Positions 1-11,089 of a stretch of 64,000 bases of DNA are shown here, piece by piece. This DNA comes from Sipunculus nudus (taxonomy: Eukaryota; Annelida; Sipuncula; Golfingiida; Sipunculidae), in NCBI GenBank assembly GCA_026874595.1, contig CM049321.1, positions 49,399,297-49,463,296 on the forward strand, in the 5' to 3' direction. Made by a program: the position numbers and the translations under genes. The first letter of the stretch is position 1. Every line of letters starts with the position of its first letter. The notes below the pieces were generated by a model, which worked only from the letters and a program-made list of their open reading frames with translations, searched no databases and was not told the DNA's origin.

Positions 1-2
1 AA

Positions 3-1096
3 ACAGTAATGAGCCATGGGTCGAATCATAGTAGAGGAGTTGCCTGTTTTATCTCAAATAATCTTAATTTAGAGAATTTAATTACAGTTAAAGACAAGGA
101 TGGAAGATTTGTAATTTTGAAATTTAATATTGAAAAATACTCATATGTAGTAGTTAACTTGTATTCCCCTAATGATGACAGGCAAAAAGTTTTATTTTAT
201 AAGAAAGTTTATAAGGAAATTGAGGAATTAACTTTAGATCAAGATCATTATGTTATAATTGGAGGAGATTGGAACACAGTGTTGACAGAAATGGATAAGA
301 AATGTGGACTTATTTATAGTAGGACTAGAGCAGTAGACGAAATCACGAAAATTCAAACAAAATTAGATTTGCAAGATATATGGAGAATAAAGCACCCTAC
401 AGAAAAGCTATATAGTAGAATTGATTATTTTTTAATTTCTACATTGTTGCAAGACAGAATTTCAGATGTATCAATATAACCTGCTTTTAAATCTGATCAT
501 TCCAGTATTTCTATTGTAATAAACGAATATGATGAAGAAAAACGTGGAAGGGGATATTGGAAATTTAATAACACACTTTTGACAGATAAAAATTATGTAC
601 AACATATGAAGGATAAACTAGAAGAATGGATAAATGAGAATTATAATTATAATCCCAATTTACAATGGGAACTAATAAAATATAAAATCCGCAAAGAAAA
701 TATAAAATACTCTAAAGCTAAATGTAAAGAAAAAAGGGAAGAAGAAATGTGTATCATTGGGGAATTACAGGAATTAGAAGATAAAGAGGAATTTACAGAA
801 AAATATGAAAATCTTAGTTTCAAATTACAGAAATTATATGAGGAGAAAGTTGAAGGAATAATCACAAGAGCTAAAATAAGGTGGCTAGAAAAAGGAGAAA
901 AAAGTACTAAATATTTTTATTCATTAGAAAAAAGAAATGGAAAAAAGAAACACATAAAACAACTTAGAGATGAAAATGGAAATTTAATTACAGGCGTTTG
1001 GAATATACTAAAAGAAGAAAAACATTTTTTTTTGAAAAACTATACTCATCTTAGCACAATGGTACCGAAAATATTGCTCAAAGTTTATTTTTTTGT
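3..1096 (+). pseudogene. LINE ORF2, endonuclease C-terminal half and linker (broken)
   Basis: Apurinic-like endonuclease of the LINE, which nicks target DNA to prime reverse transcription. Visible motifs are GGDWN (the usual GDFN) at about residue 85 of the open stretch, SRIDYFLIS near 420-450, and the SDHSS block at about 495-510. The N-terminal N and QE catalytic motifs lie off the left edge. The frame is open from base 3 to a TAA at 477-479 and continues in the same frame to 1100, so that stop is a point mutation. The lysine-rich linker follows, with the conserved RWLEKGEKSTKYFYSLEK block at 880-935. A T9 run at 1025-1033 then shifts the true frame into that of the downstream RT, where one more TAG (1052-1054) interrupts it. 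Confidence 0.85.
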
Positions 1097-3556
1097 ATGA
1101 ATAATAATATTCCAAAATTAACTTTGGAAGAACAACAACACTGCGAAGGATACTTATCAACAGAAGAATGCTTTAAAGCAGCAAAAAGTTTCAAAAATAA
1201 CAAGTCTCCTGGTAACGATGGGATAACGGCTGAATTTATAATTTATTTCTGGGGGCAGCTAGCAGATATAATGGTGAACAGCTTTAATATTTCTATGGAT
1301 ACTGAAGCTTTAACAGCTTCACAGAGACAAGCAGTGATAACTCTGATAGAAAAAAAGGGAAAGGATCGATCTTACATGAAAAATTGGCGCCCTATTTCTT
1401 TATTAAACATAGATTATAAAATCATGACAAAAGCAATTTCATTTAGAGTCAAGAAAATTATCTCAAAATTAATACATAGAAACCAATATGGATTTATGAG
1501 AAACACATCAATAGCAGAAGCGATCAGAACTATTTTAGATGTTATGTTTTATATGAATGATAAAAAGAAGAGTGGGATATTACTTACAATCGATTATGAA
1601 AAAGCTTTTGATACTTTGGAATGGAGATTTATATATACAGCCCTAGAAAGTTTTAATTTTGGGACATCCTTAATAAAATGGGTAAAATTATTTTATAGCA
1701 ATGTAGAGGCATGTGTAATAAATAATGGATATTCATCAGGGTACTTTGATGTGAAAAGAGGGGTTAGACAGGGTGATCCATTGTCACCCTACTTGTTTAT
1801 TTTGTGCCTAGAGATAATTGCAATTAATATTCGATATAACCCAGATATAAAAGGTATTAAATTTAAAGATCAGGAAGTAAAAATGGTGCTGTATGCTGAT
1901 GATACCACATTAATATTAAAAGATATAGAATCTGTAACTTTAGTACTGAAAATATTTGAAGAGTTTTCGAGATACTCTGGGTTAAAAATGAATAAGGAAA
2001 AGACGGAAGGAATGTGGTTAGGGAATTTAAAAAATTGTGAGGATCAACTTTTAGGCTTAAGATGGTTGAAAGGAGTTAAAGTGTTAGGAACATACCTGTC
2101 ATACAACAGTGAATTAATAAATGAATATAATTTTGAACCTAAAATTCAGAGTATTTATGAAATCACTAATATCTGGAAGCAGAGGAATTTATCATTATCT
2201 GGTAGAATCTTAATAACAAAATCGTTGTGTTTCTCAAAGTTAAATCATCTTATATGCAATTTTGTTGTGCCAAAGAGCTTTTTGGAGAGATTAAGTAAAA
2301 TTATATGGCTTTTTATTTGGAATGGACAAAAAAGAGGTAAAGTACAGAGAAATTTGTTGATAAAGCCATATGAAGAAGGGGGGATGAATATGCTTCACAT
2401 TGAAAGTTTCATTAAAGGGCAGCAAATAATGTGGTTAAAAAGATATATAGACAGCTCAGAAAAGGACTGGAAATTTCTTTTAGATAGTTTTTGTGATAGA
2501 TTTGGGGGAACAGAATTATTGTTACAATGTGATTATAGTCAAGAGTATTTGAAGGATAAAATGCCAGAATTTTATGTCCAATTATTTATGAATTGGAAAG
2601 AGATTCGTTCATTGGATTTAATGAGCCCTATTGTTTGGAATAATTTAAGAATAACTAGAAAAAACAAACCTTTTTTCTCAAAAAGCTTATACGAGTCTGG
2701 ACTTATTTTCGTAAATGACATTTATCAAGAGAATGGTAAAAATATAAATTTTAAGTACTGGTTAAATCGAGGTGCTAAACAGTTAGATTATATGATTTAC
2801 AGAACCATAGCAAGTCAGTGTAAAAGGACGTTTTGTCATATTGAATACCATACTGAAGACCAGTACAAGATATTAGATATTATCTCAGTTAAACGTAAAA
2901 TAAAAAATGGTACTAGAGGGGTTAAAAATATTATATCAAAACAGGCATATGAATATTATGTTGGAAGAGTAAAATTAAATAGTGTTATATCTAAGGATAA
3001 ATATGGATACCTGTATAATGTAAAAGAAGAAGAATGGAGCGTCCTTTATACAAATGGAAATTTGTGCAAAGATAGAAAAATTAGAGAATTTCAGTATAAA
3101 ATATTACATAGATACCTTTGCCTTAAAGGAAAACTTTATAAATATGGTGTGTCAGATGATCCTTATTGTAGATATTGTAATAATGAGGTTGAAGATATTT
3201 CACATTTATTTTTTAATTGTGATTTTGTCCAGAGATTTTGGAATGAAATAAGAATTTATTATAATATTGCTGCAGAGATAATTACTGAAAAAAATGTAGT
3301 CTTAGGTATACCACATAAGGAAAGTAAGAAAGAAAACAAAATCCTTTTACATGGAAAATATTACATTTACAAGACAGAAAAAGCAAATAAGTTAAATATT
3401 GATCAATTTAAAAATCATATGAATTATCAGCAAAAGATAGAATGTCCTCTGACCACTGAAAGAAACAATAAATTGCGTTTGATTTGGGATTTAATAGAAA
3501 ATAATGAAAGGGAAGTAGAGGAAGATGTTATCAATCCACATGGATATCTGTCATAA
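1097..3556 (+). CDS. LINE ORF2 reverse transcriptase and C-terminal region
   Basis: An 819-codon open frame encoding most of the LINE reverse transcriptase. The substrate is the element's own RNA, copied at the nicked chromosomal target. Motifs in order: SPGNDGITAEF (about 37-47), NWRPISLLN (about 97-105), motif A DYEKAFD (166-172), motif B RQGDPLSP (224-231), motif C YADD (266-269) and motif D GLKMNKEKTEG. The C-terminal knuckle is CX2CX8HX4C at 691-708, then a tail ending at 3556. The listed ATG is only the first methionine after the upstream lesions; in an intact element this is the middle of ORF2, not a separate gene. All catalytic aspartates are present, so this part is intact while the element is not. 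Confidence 0.9.
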   Translation: MNNNIPKLTLEEQQHCEGYLSTEECFKAAKSFKNNKSPGNDGITAEFIIYFWGQLADIMVNSFNISMDTEALTASQRQAVITLIEKKGKDRSYMKNWRPISLLNIDYKIMTKAISFRVKKIISKLIHRNQYGFMRNTSIAEAIRTILDVMFYMNDKKKSGILLTIDYEKAFDTLEWRFIYTALESFNFGTSLIKWVKLFYSNVEACVINNGYSSGYFDVKRGVRQGDPLSPYLFILCLEIIAINIRYNPDIKGIKFKDQEVKMVLYADDTTLILKDIESVTLVLKIFEEFSRYSGLKMNKEKTEGMWLGNLKNCEDQLLGLRWLKGVKVLGTYLSYNSELINEYNFEPKIQSIYEITNIWKQRNLSLSGRILITKSLCFSKLNHLICNFVVPKSFLERLSKIIWLFIWNGQKRGKVQRNLLIKPYEEGGMNMLHIESFIKGQQIMWLKRYIDSSEKDWKFLLDSFCDRFGGTELLLQCDYSQEYLKDKMPEFYVQLFMNWKEIRSLDLMSPIVWNNLRITRKNKPFFSKSLYESGLIFVNDIYQENGKNINFKYWLNRGAKQLDYMIYRTIASQCKRTFCHIEYHTEDQYKILDIISVKRKIKNGTRGVKNIISKQAYEYYVGRVKLNSVISKDKYGYLYNVKEEEWSVLYTNGNLCKDRKIREFQYKILHRYLCLKGKLYKYGVSDDPYCRYCNNEVEDISHLFFNCDFVQRFWNEIRIYYNIAAEIITEKNVVLGIPHKESKKENKILLHGKYYIYKTEKANKLNIDQFKNHMNYQQKIECPLTTERNNKLRLIWDLIENNEREVEEDVINPHGYLS

Positions 3557-3715
3557 GATTATTACAATATTATTGTTTGTTTATGTATAATCAATGTATT
3601 GTAATATATGTGATATCTGAGTTTTTTTTTTATTTTTGTTATGTGAACTGCACACTTTGGTGCTAGTTTTGTGTGTATGTTTTTGTTTTTTGTCAATAAA
3701 AAAAAAAAAAAAAAC
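3557..3715 (+). other. LINE 3' UTR and poly(A) tail
   Basis: T/G-rich non-coding tail after the ORF2 stop, ending in CAATAAA that runs directly into about 18 A residues (3697-3714). This is the 3' end recognised during target-primed reverse transcription in L1-like elements. Sequence after the tail is unrelated. Confidence 0.85.
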
Positions 3716-5280
3716 GAGTTACGCCCGTGTTACATAATAAAATGAGCACCTATAACACAATGAACAAGAGATTATAACTTTCGCACATAGGCCTCCATCT
3801 TATGAAACCTTTCCTATGGTGTATTAAAAGTGAGATGAATACCCCATGCATTAGATTTTCTCTCTGGTTAAGGGCTACACGACTTATTGTGACCCAAGAA
3901 TCTGTCCATATTTACCATGCATATAATAGGGCTATAGGCCTGTTAGGCCTGCCTCCAACTCCCTGAAATAATTCCTTTCCTGAGCTATTCTGTATGGTGA
4001 TTGATAGCAGTCGCCACAGCTAATCGTTCAGGATAAATCTAGCTAGGTGCAGGAGGTAAGCCTAATTTTTCCCCTAGTAGAAATTTAAGCCTACCGTTTG
4101 GGTGCCCGCACAAACCTGCACGCTGCCAAACTTGAGCGAATGCGATATAATGCGCATGTGAAGCCCATGTTATACTACCAAGTCGATTGACGCTAAGTGA
4201 CTTTTTCTGACCTTCTCACTAACATCACACAAAGTGAGTACAAATTTTCCATCTTTTTCTGGATTTGATATTATTAACTTCAGCCCAAATTTTAACTTTA
4301 CTTAGAAAAAAAAAACTTTCTTTTACTTACCTTGGCCCGGATGTGTCACTCTGGATTTTTTTTTTTATATTAACAGAACGATACAAAGTTGAAAAAGTTC
4401 CTTGCTATATCGTTAGTTTTTCGCGACCAATTAGTTTTTCATTAAAAGTAAGTCAACATATGTATACCTATCAAACTTAAAAATGCTTCATTTTTACATA
4501 AAATAACTGATGTCAATGTACACAACCCTTCAGTGTGTAAATGTGACTTGTTGTAGGTACAAGATCTGAGGGCAGAGTTGCATACTTTAGCCTATTGGTA
4601 CCAGATAATTCCTGTGCTATCCAAATGATTCTGTCACCAAAATTATGCTATTTCTCATTTTTGGTAAACCCATAAGACATTGCAAAATATTTCTAGTATC
4701 AAGATTTTTCACATCACTTCCATATTATCTAAGAAATCTCATTAGGAAACCTATTTGAATTATGGGTAATTGATGTTTACTGTTCAGTTCAAGCAGATGA
4801 ATATTAACAAAAGGAGGATGTTTTGAGAAGTTGTATCCATGGAGTCATTTTTTAAATTTGTTGAATACATATCTTAGGAAGAAATATGCTACAATAATTA
4901 AGTAAGCAGATTTTCTCTACTTATGATCTTGTAAAGCATGTGATCTTTTATGTTTGCTTATTAGATGATGGGTTTACAATTTGTCTATGATAATGATCAC
5001 CGGCATCAAAAGGGTTAAAGATTTACAAAATAATTGGTTTCGTTCTTTGATTTAGTTCAGGCAAAGGCGCTGTTAAGCCGAAGAAGACTAATGTGGTAAC
5101 TTATTGATTTATGTTTCTTCAGCATATTCGTGGGTTTTCCTCTTCCACTGTTTAAAATCCAAGCATTTTGATAGCAAAAACTGAAGACATCCAATTTTAA
5201 TTATGAATTCTGTGGCAGGGTTTTAAAGTGTGAAATAAACTGAAATTCCCCATTTTTTCCTACACACAGTCAAAACATTT
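3716..5280. other. No gene recognised
   Basis: Non-coding by inspection. Short open frames here have no recognisable motif and read T-rich low-complexity DNA. No structured repeat was found. Confidence 0.6.
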
Positions 5281-5367
5281 GGGGGTATAATACAATGGGC
5301 CATACCCCTTGTCAAATATTGGGGGGTATATATACCCCCCATCCCCCCCCCCGGGATCTACGCCTAT
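5281..5367. mobile_element. One end of a G/C-run MITE (hAT-like family)
   Basis: A G/C-run palindrome (5320-5341: G6, a TATATATA core, C6) is followed by a C-rich run and a terminal motif reading GGATCTACGCC. The order (TATATA core, CCCCC, AT, C-run, CCGG, ACG) matches the right end of the better preserved element at 35124-35565. I could not find a matching left end, so this is a truncated or one-sided copy. Confidence 0.45.
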
Positions 5368-6384
5368 GTTTCGCGGGAAAAATAATGAAAGGAAAAACAG
5401 TTCACACTTCACTGTCTTGTGGTTTGTTTGTTTGTTTCAGTCCAGCCTGTGGACCATAATGTCGGACCCGTCACTATACAATAATCGTTGTGTTGTCACT
5501 TGTTAATGGAGTTGCTACTGTTCTAGGAATAGCAATATTTTGTCATGTAAATTACGTTCTTTGGTTACCTGATTGCCGGATTCCAATGTTCAATAGAAGG
5601 CGTTAGTGTAAACATTGGGAGAACATAACGACCATAGATTTAACGTGAACATTAGGAATGGTGAACAGGGTTATAGCCACGCCGGTCGGCACAGGTCGGG
5701 AGTAGCCGGGACGGGAATCTGCCGCCGACACAAAGCTAACATTTGCAACCCACCGTCCGGCACAAAAGTTCTTAAAGATCATAAAACAACCCAGCTACTC
5801 AGTATGAAAGTTTGGTTTTTCATAACCCCAAACTGCATTAAATTTGTATCTAATAAGTATGTTTACAAAAAATGAATCAGTCGAGAGCCAAAATAATCAA
5901 TAAAAATAGTTATAACACATAGGACAACGCAAAAATAAAGGTAACCTGTTCCGAAACAGAGTGTATGCACCTAGTGTAAACATCTGAAATTATCATAATT
6001 TATGCGTGATGAAATGGGGAATACACCGGAATCCCCTCTGTGATTGGCTTGCATTTAGTCGGCACTCAAATTTGTCCGGCTATAATCCTGATGGTGAATA
6101 ATGAATGGTGGTATATACTACGTTTGAAAAAAATGGACAAGAAGCCCAAAGAAAGGTAATATAATATACCCTAACATTTGACCGCTAAAGAATGGTATAA
6201 GAACATGTAATCCCTTCGACCTAGAAGACATCGTATTCATTATTATTATTGATTGCGCTAGTGTAGTGGCGCCACCTTTAGCATAAGGTTTACACTATGG
6301 GCTTGTTTCTTGCACAGAAACTCCAGCGAAATAGAGATGGAAACTTCCGGATAGTGTAACATGCAATGTATCTCTGAAACACGA
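5368..6384. other. No gene recognised
   Basis: A small plus-strand open frame (5615-5875) has no recognisable domain. Nothing else is supported. Confidence 0.55.
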
Positions 6385-6511
6385 TGACCATATATATGGT
6401 CAGGTGTGATGAAGAGCCTCCTGGGCGAAACGTACCGTAGTGTGTCTTCCGCGGAGGTTGGGTAAGATTATTTGGGTATAGTTTAGTTATTATCCTCGTT
6501 ATGCAATGTAC

Positions 6512-6552
<41 letters not shown>
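6385..6552 (+). repeat. Palindrome, SINE-like 3' module and (TA)n tract
   Basis: Contains a perfect 18-bp palindrome (TGACCATATATATGGTCA, 6385-6402), then a GATGAAGAGCC...GGGCGAAACG block (about 6409-6434), then a (TA)n tract at 6514-6552. A similar GAAG...GCC...AAACG block sits in the tRNA-derived SINE near 63160-63220, so this may be a SINE tail. No A and B box were found upstream. Confidence 0.35.
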
Positions 6553-6553
<1 letters not shown>

Positions 6554-9160
6554 TTCATTTTGCAGACCACGTTCTCGGTACGCCACCATCTTTGAACGAA
6601 TATGCTCTCCATAAATTAGAATATAGCTTCGGCACTCTGATATACTTGGTCAATAATACGAGCTGCAGTTTTATGCTCAACTTGCCGACGTGTAGAAAGG
6701 CTTGGGAAATATTTTCAGCAAAATCCCTTTTCGCCCTGACAGACAAGGCGGGAAACCTTGTCCGTGCTATCTCGCTGATTCGGTTTAGTTGACAGGTGGG
6801 TTTAACAGTAAAGAAACAGCAATAATTGAAGCAGATTCAGTCATGGACGGTGTGAAGCAACTGATCGGTCTAGCAATTAGTCTTTTGAAGAGCAGATTTC
6901 ATAAAGGACCTGATCATGAGGGGGAAAATCTTTAGAGTAGACTTTATTGCGGACTGTTTAACATGTTTCTGATTTAAAGATTTAGTTACCAATGTGCGAA
7001 AGGGTAGTTTCCTTATTCCGGTTGAGGCAGGGTAAAATTCACTTGTATTTTGACCAAGATCTGACCTGTGACAGAGCTGTTGAACTGCTACACCTAATTC
7101 ATGTTTAGATGTGTACTTGCCAAAGTTTGATTAGATTCCTTGCGGAGGTTGTGGGTCTCTGATAACTATATAGTTTTGTATTTCTGCTTACCAATTATTT
7201 TGGCCTAGGTTCACCCCTAGCTTGTACTTTTTCGGGCTAGATCGAATTCATGATATTTCATATAGTTCTGTTTATCTATACAAGCTGTTTTTAAACAAGT
7301 ATAGACGATCAGAATTAAATGGCCTTCGCAAAACTATGATAAGTAAGTGACTTTTTGGGGAGCCCCCACTTGTTATAAATACGCAAATTTCGACAAACGA
7401 ATAGCCTATGGTTTCTGGCCGATATCTTTAGTTAAAATACGTACGTTTCGGAATATAAGCCCTTTAATTGTTTTGTGCATATTATTATCCTTTAATATTT
7501 CTTTGGGAGAAATAATGATTATAGTGCTTGTCCATAGAAAATGTTCTGGATTACCTACATGTAGACATAAAATGGAAGACATGTTGCTTTATGCCTTGAC
7601 AGGATTTTTATTGTCAGTTCATTCCAGCTGCATCTTGTATACGATATTAATGTTGTCTTCCGAACCATTTGCGGTTAACGGTAATCGTAGTATAGTTCAC
7701 GACAAAAGAGCATTTCGGGATCAACTGACCCTCTGTTTTTTTGTGTTCTTTTTTATTATCTTGCTTTTACGTAGACGACTACTAGTTCATTTTTTTGTTA
7801 ATTCCTGCATGTAATTTTTTAAGAAGAGATTTGGAATGGGTTTGGAACTTTCGTGCCGCCTTAATTTATTAGATTCCGACATATTTGCTTTCGCTGTGTA
7901 AGATGCCATGTCGGTGACAAAAATTCTCCATTACTCGAGTGGTGAACACGACTTCTGAGCAGAATACGAGGAATTCCTAAAACCGCATTTATCCCACACA
8001 AATTGAACAATTGTTCTACAGGTTTTTCTACGGGTATTTATATCTGAGGAGCCTTCACTTATCATCTATTGTTATTGTACCTATTGTCTCATTAAAACCG
8101 TTACGGGCATAAATATTGCAGCATTTTATAAAAGTACATGGATAAAGAATCGGTACCATTTTGAAGAAAGCTATTCTGCTTCATTTTCTGTAGAATTTAT
8201 GCGATTTCTGAATACTGTATTACGTCTGAGTACATATTAATAAACTATAAGTAATGCCTGAATAGACAGCTCATATAAATAAACAATAAGTATTGCCTGT
8301 AAAGAAAGTTCTTATATTGCCTCTTGGAAGGATGCGTGGACTTGCTTAGCCATTTATAAAGCAGTACATCAGCCAACGTTGACAAACAGAAAAACATCAT
8401 GTACCGTAAGGTGTTTGTTTGTTGTTATAGGTCCCTAGTTTTGCTTTATGCAAAACTTTGGTACGTCTGATTTTCCTCCAGATATCTATATTAATTGTGT
8501 TTGGATAATACTGACGGACTCCTATAATATATAAACAAAGCGAAGGGTCTGAGTGTTGGGGGATAGGCTTTTGTTGAGTTATATTTTTTTCTGTAAAAGG
8601 TTCAAGGGAAAATCTATAGTAAACATATGTCAGCTAATGGAATAGGCCATTTTGAAATTTGGTGCCCCTATATGAATATTTCATGTAATTTTATAAAATG
8701 TCGCAAACTGTCTCGAACAGTTGGTTAAAAAAATATCACTCGCCTACTCTCTCTATGTGGTTGGTCCTGGAATCCGTTGAACTTTCATCTGGAAAAACAA
8801 ACGTTAAGAGAAACTCCCCAAGGATACATTACCCACGGCCAGGTCGAGTCAGGAGTGGATTCTGAATGACGTGTAATTTGTCATTACCGGGTGGGAGCAG
8901 GCGTCTTGATGGTGTTAAGAATCCCTGATTTGATTTCATCTGACGCCGCTTCAGAATTCAAGCATTGTGTGTATGGGGTTCTTCATGTTAAGGATTACTA
9001 GCTATAACTGTGTCCTCTATGTTTTCTTTTTCTCTTTATTTATTGAAATGTATACAACATGAATTTGGTGAAATAAATATTAATTTTAATTGAACATATC
9101 AGAAATGTTTGACAAACGGAAGGATTAAGCCTTTATTAGTTACATATATATGTTTACGTA
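6553..9160. other. No gene recognised; one 155-codon open frame
   Basis: Non-coding overall. The plus frame 7347-7814 (155 codons) has three hydrophobic stretches, the last rich in F, I and L. In T-rich DNA, chance frames look hydrophobic, there is no recognisable family and no supporting splice or codon pattern, so I do not call it a gene. Confidence 0.5.
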
Positions 9161-9197
9161 CAATTTAATATATAATATATATAAATATCAAAGATTA

Positions 9198-9244
<47 letters not shown>

Positions 9245-9265
9245 CACACACATATATATAGATAT
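9161..9265. repeat. (TA)n microsatellite with CA/GATA-like edges
   Basis: Long uninterrupted TA run (about 9198-9241) flanked by shorter AT-rich and CACACA patches. Confidence 0.9.
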
Positions 9266-9711
9266 AGATGAGAAGACTTAAGAAAGTTGAAAGCCGATCT
9301 TTCTTCATGTAATGTATATATACGAGATTTTACCAGCTAATCGCTCCACGAAAAGTTTACGAAATCAATTGAAAGAGCTTCATTCTCATTAATTTCTCTT
9401 AAACACGTAATTTCTTTTAAAGTGTCGTCTTTTAGAATTAATGTGTTTGGCGGTATCCTTTATCTCCTTTTGAATGTTCTTATCTGCCATTTTGACACGG
9501 ACTGCCGGAAGTACTGATGTCGATATAGCGTGGAAATGAGCTATTCACTTACACATTTAACAGTCTAGGAACTGTTTGTCTCCAAGATTCCTGATCCACA
9601 ATCGGAAACAGGTGTTACTTTGTTGGCAGGAAAAAGGTCAAAAGCAAATAATGTTAGGAAAAGACACTTAGTTCTGGTGAGAACAAATTTTCTGAAATCT
9701 ATATTAAACTG
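9266..9711. other. No gene recognised
   Basis: Unique-looking DNA without motifs I can name. Confidence 0.55.
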
Positions 9712-9945
9712 ATGGCTGGTCACACGAGACTTGTGACACGCATCTCCTCTATGGCTGCTACTCGGACACGCACACTGACGGTGGGAAACCAACCCACGAT
9801 CTTCCGATTTCCGGTTGGGGATCTAACCACTTGGCTACGCCAGATTCCCTTTCCCACCGTCAGTGAACGACTTTTCTGTGTATACCCTTTCCATCTATAA
9901 ACAATGAACCAGCATGGCTATTCATACATCTATATATAATATATA
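9712..9945 (-). mobile_element. tRNA-derived SINE with TA-rich tail
   Basis: On the minus strand the segment carries an RNA polymerase III A box, TAGCCAAGTGG (9827-9837), a spacer of 32 nt, and a B box, GGTTGGTTTCC (9784-9794; 9 of 11 positions fit GGTTCRANYCC). This spacing is that of a tRNA. Upstream on the same strand are GAAAGGGTATACACAG and a CATGAATAGCCATGC-type block, then TA-rich DNA at about 9925-9945. The same blocks recur at 28204-28280 and 51202-51350, so this is a dispersed family. Exact ends and target duplication are not clear. Confidence 0.6.
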
Positions 9946-10044
9946 TGCAGGACACCATATAAGGCCATGAATTCTCCCTGCCGCATCCAAAATCGCCTTG
10001 CTGACAAATGTTGTGGGTGAGACAACCACTTCGCTGGTTCCTAT
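9946..10044. other. Spacer between two opposed SINE copies
   Basis: About 100 bp separating the minus-strand SINE from the plus-strand copy; no motif recognised. Confidence 0.5.
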
Positions 10045-10330
10045 GAACGAGTGCAAACACACAGAGGGGAAGGGAATCTGGCGTATCCAATTAGTATGGC
10101 CCCCGACCGGAAATCGGAAGATCGTGGGTTGGTTTCCGGATGGTTAAATGTCAAAGGTGCAGGACTGGTGATCAAGCGGTCATGGGTTCGGATCCTGTAG
10201 CCTCTCACTTCTTCGCTAAGCCCTGATAAAAAAGTTGTCAGCCACAAGCGCGCTTATTTCCACCCAGCATGACAAATGGATTAAGTGCAACTGAGAATGG
10301 TGGGTCAAGGCCGATGTGCTAAATAGTAAA
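10045..10330 (+). mobile_element. Second SINE copy, opposite orientation, plus an extra B-box-like site
   Basis: The block GGGAATCTGGCGTA (about 10074-10085), an A-box remnant (10084-10094), CGGAAATCGGAAGATCGTG and the B box GGTTGGTTTCC (10127-10137) match the SINE at 9712-9945 in inverted orientation. A second B-box-like site, GGTTCGGATCC (10185-10195), follows in different sequence and may mark another SINE head. Both are polymerase III promoter remnants; transcription is not implied. Confidence 0.5.
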
Positions 10331-11044
10331 GTCTTCTGGCCTTCTGGAAGGGTAATTAAAACGTGCAACTTTAACTTTCAGTGGAAAAATCCCCGCGCAA
10401 TTATCGATCCATCTTTATACCTCCCGGTTTCTAGAAAACAACACTCGTTTACTGAAATCAGCAATTATTTACTTATTTATATATTATTTATATATGCATG
10501 AGCACCATTTTATCAGCGGATACCGAACAATCATGTTCCCCCTTAGCAGAATCTTCGCCACGTCACTAAATCAACTGTATTGGGAACTTGCTAAATCTGA
10601 GTCATCCTTTCTTTATTATTTGTGTTAAATAACCTGGTTTGTGATTCAGACATTATCTTCCGCATGATAGTGGATCTTGTTGTAATCTCGCCCTTACCAC
10701 TAATCCAAGGAATACAAGGCTACTTTAAATCCCTTCGTTAGGACCTCCTAGAGCTTTTTTAGATTTCAAAATCATTCTTAAAGTTCTTAACGGTATGTCC
10801 CCTTGCAGCGCAGCATGAAAAGGTTATTTGGATTATTTTTTATATTTAATGCAGTTTGGACCAGGTACACGTAATTTTTTTGTATATTGTGAATGAAATG
10901 TTCAAATATTTAGATCCTGGTTTGCAAAGAAATGAACAAGACCTCATGTCAGAGGTATTGTCATGGAAAATACATTACCTCAGTCTGCCGATTAATGTAC
11001 CTGTGTTTCAGGTAAAAGAAGACTTTTCTGTGCATTCATGTGTC

Positions 11045-11049
<5 letters not shown>
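10331..11049. other. No gene recognised
   Basis: Non-coding by inspection; short open frames only. Confidence 0.55.

Positions 11050-11088
<39 letters not shown>
11050..11088. repeat. (TA)n microsatellite
   Basis: Uninterrupted AT dinucleotide run. Confidence 0.95.

Positions 11089-11089
<1 letters not shown>

Larger units (their letters stand above)
1..3715 (+). mobile_element. L1/Tx1-type LINE, 5' part outside window
   Basis: This is a non-LTR retrotransposon running off the left edge. From 5' to 3' it shows the second half of an APE-type endonuclease, a linker, a reverse transcriptase with all core motifs, a C-terminal CCHC knuckle, a short 3' UTR and an AATAAA overlapping an 18-base poly(A) run at about 3697-3714. 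Order of domains, absence of RNase H and the poly(A) tail place it in the L1/Tx1 group (known for the family). Lesions are few: a TAA at 477-479, a frameshift in a T9 run at 1025-1033 and a TAG at 1052-1054. The rest is open, so it is younger than the other LINE copies here. Its target duplication cannot be checked because the 5' end is missing. Confidence 0.93.

Noticed and set aside
7347-7814. 155-codon frame as a membrane protein
   Set aside because: Hydrophobic runs are expected from T-rich DNA; no family motif, splice context or conservation can be shown.
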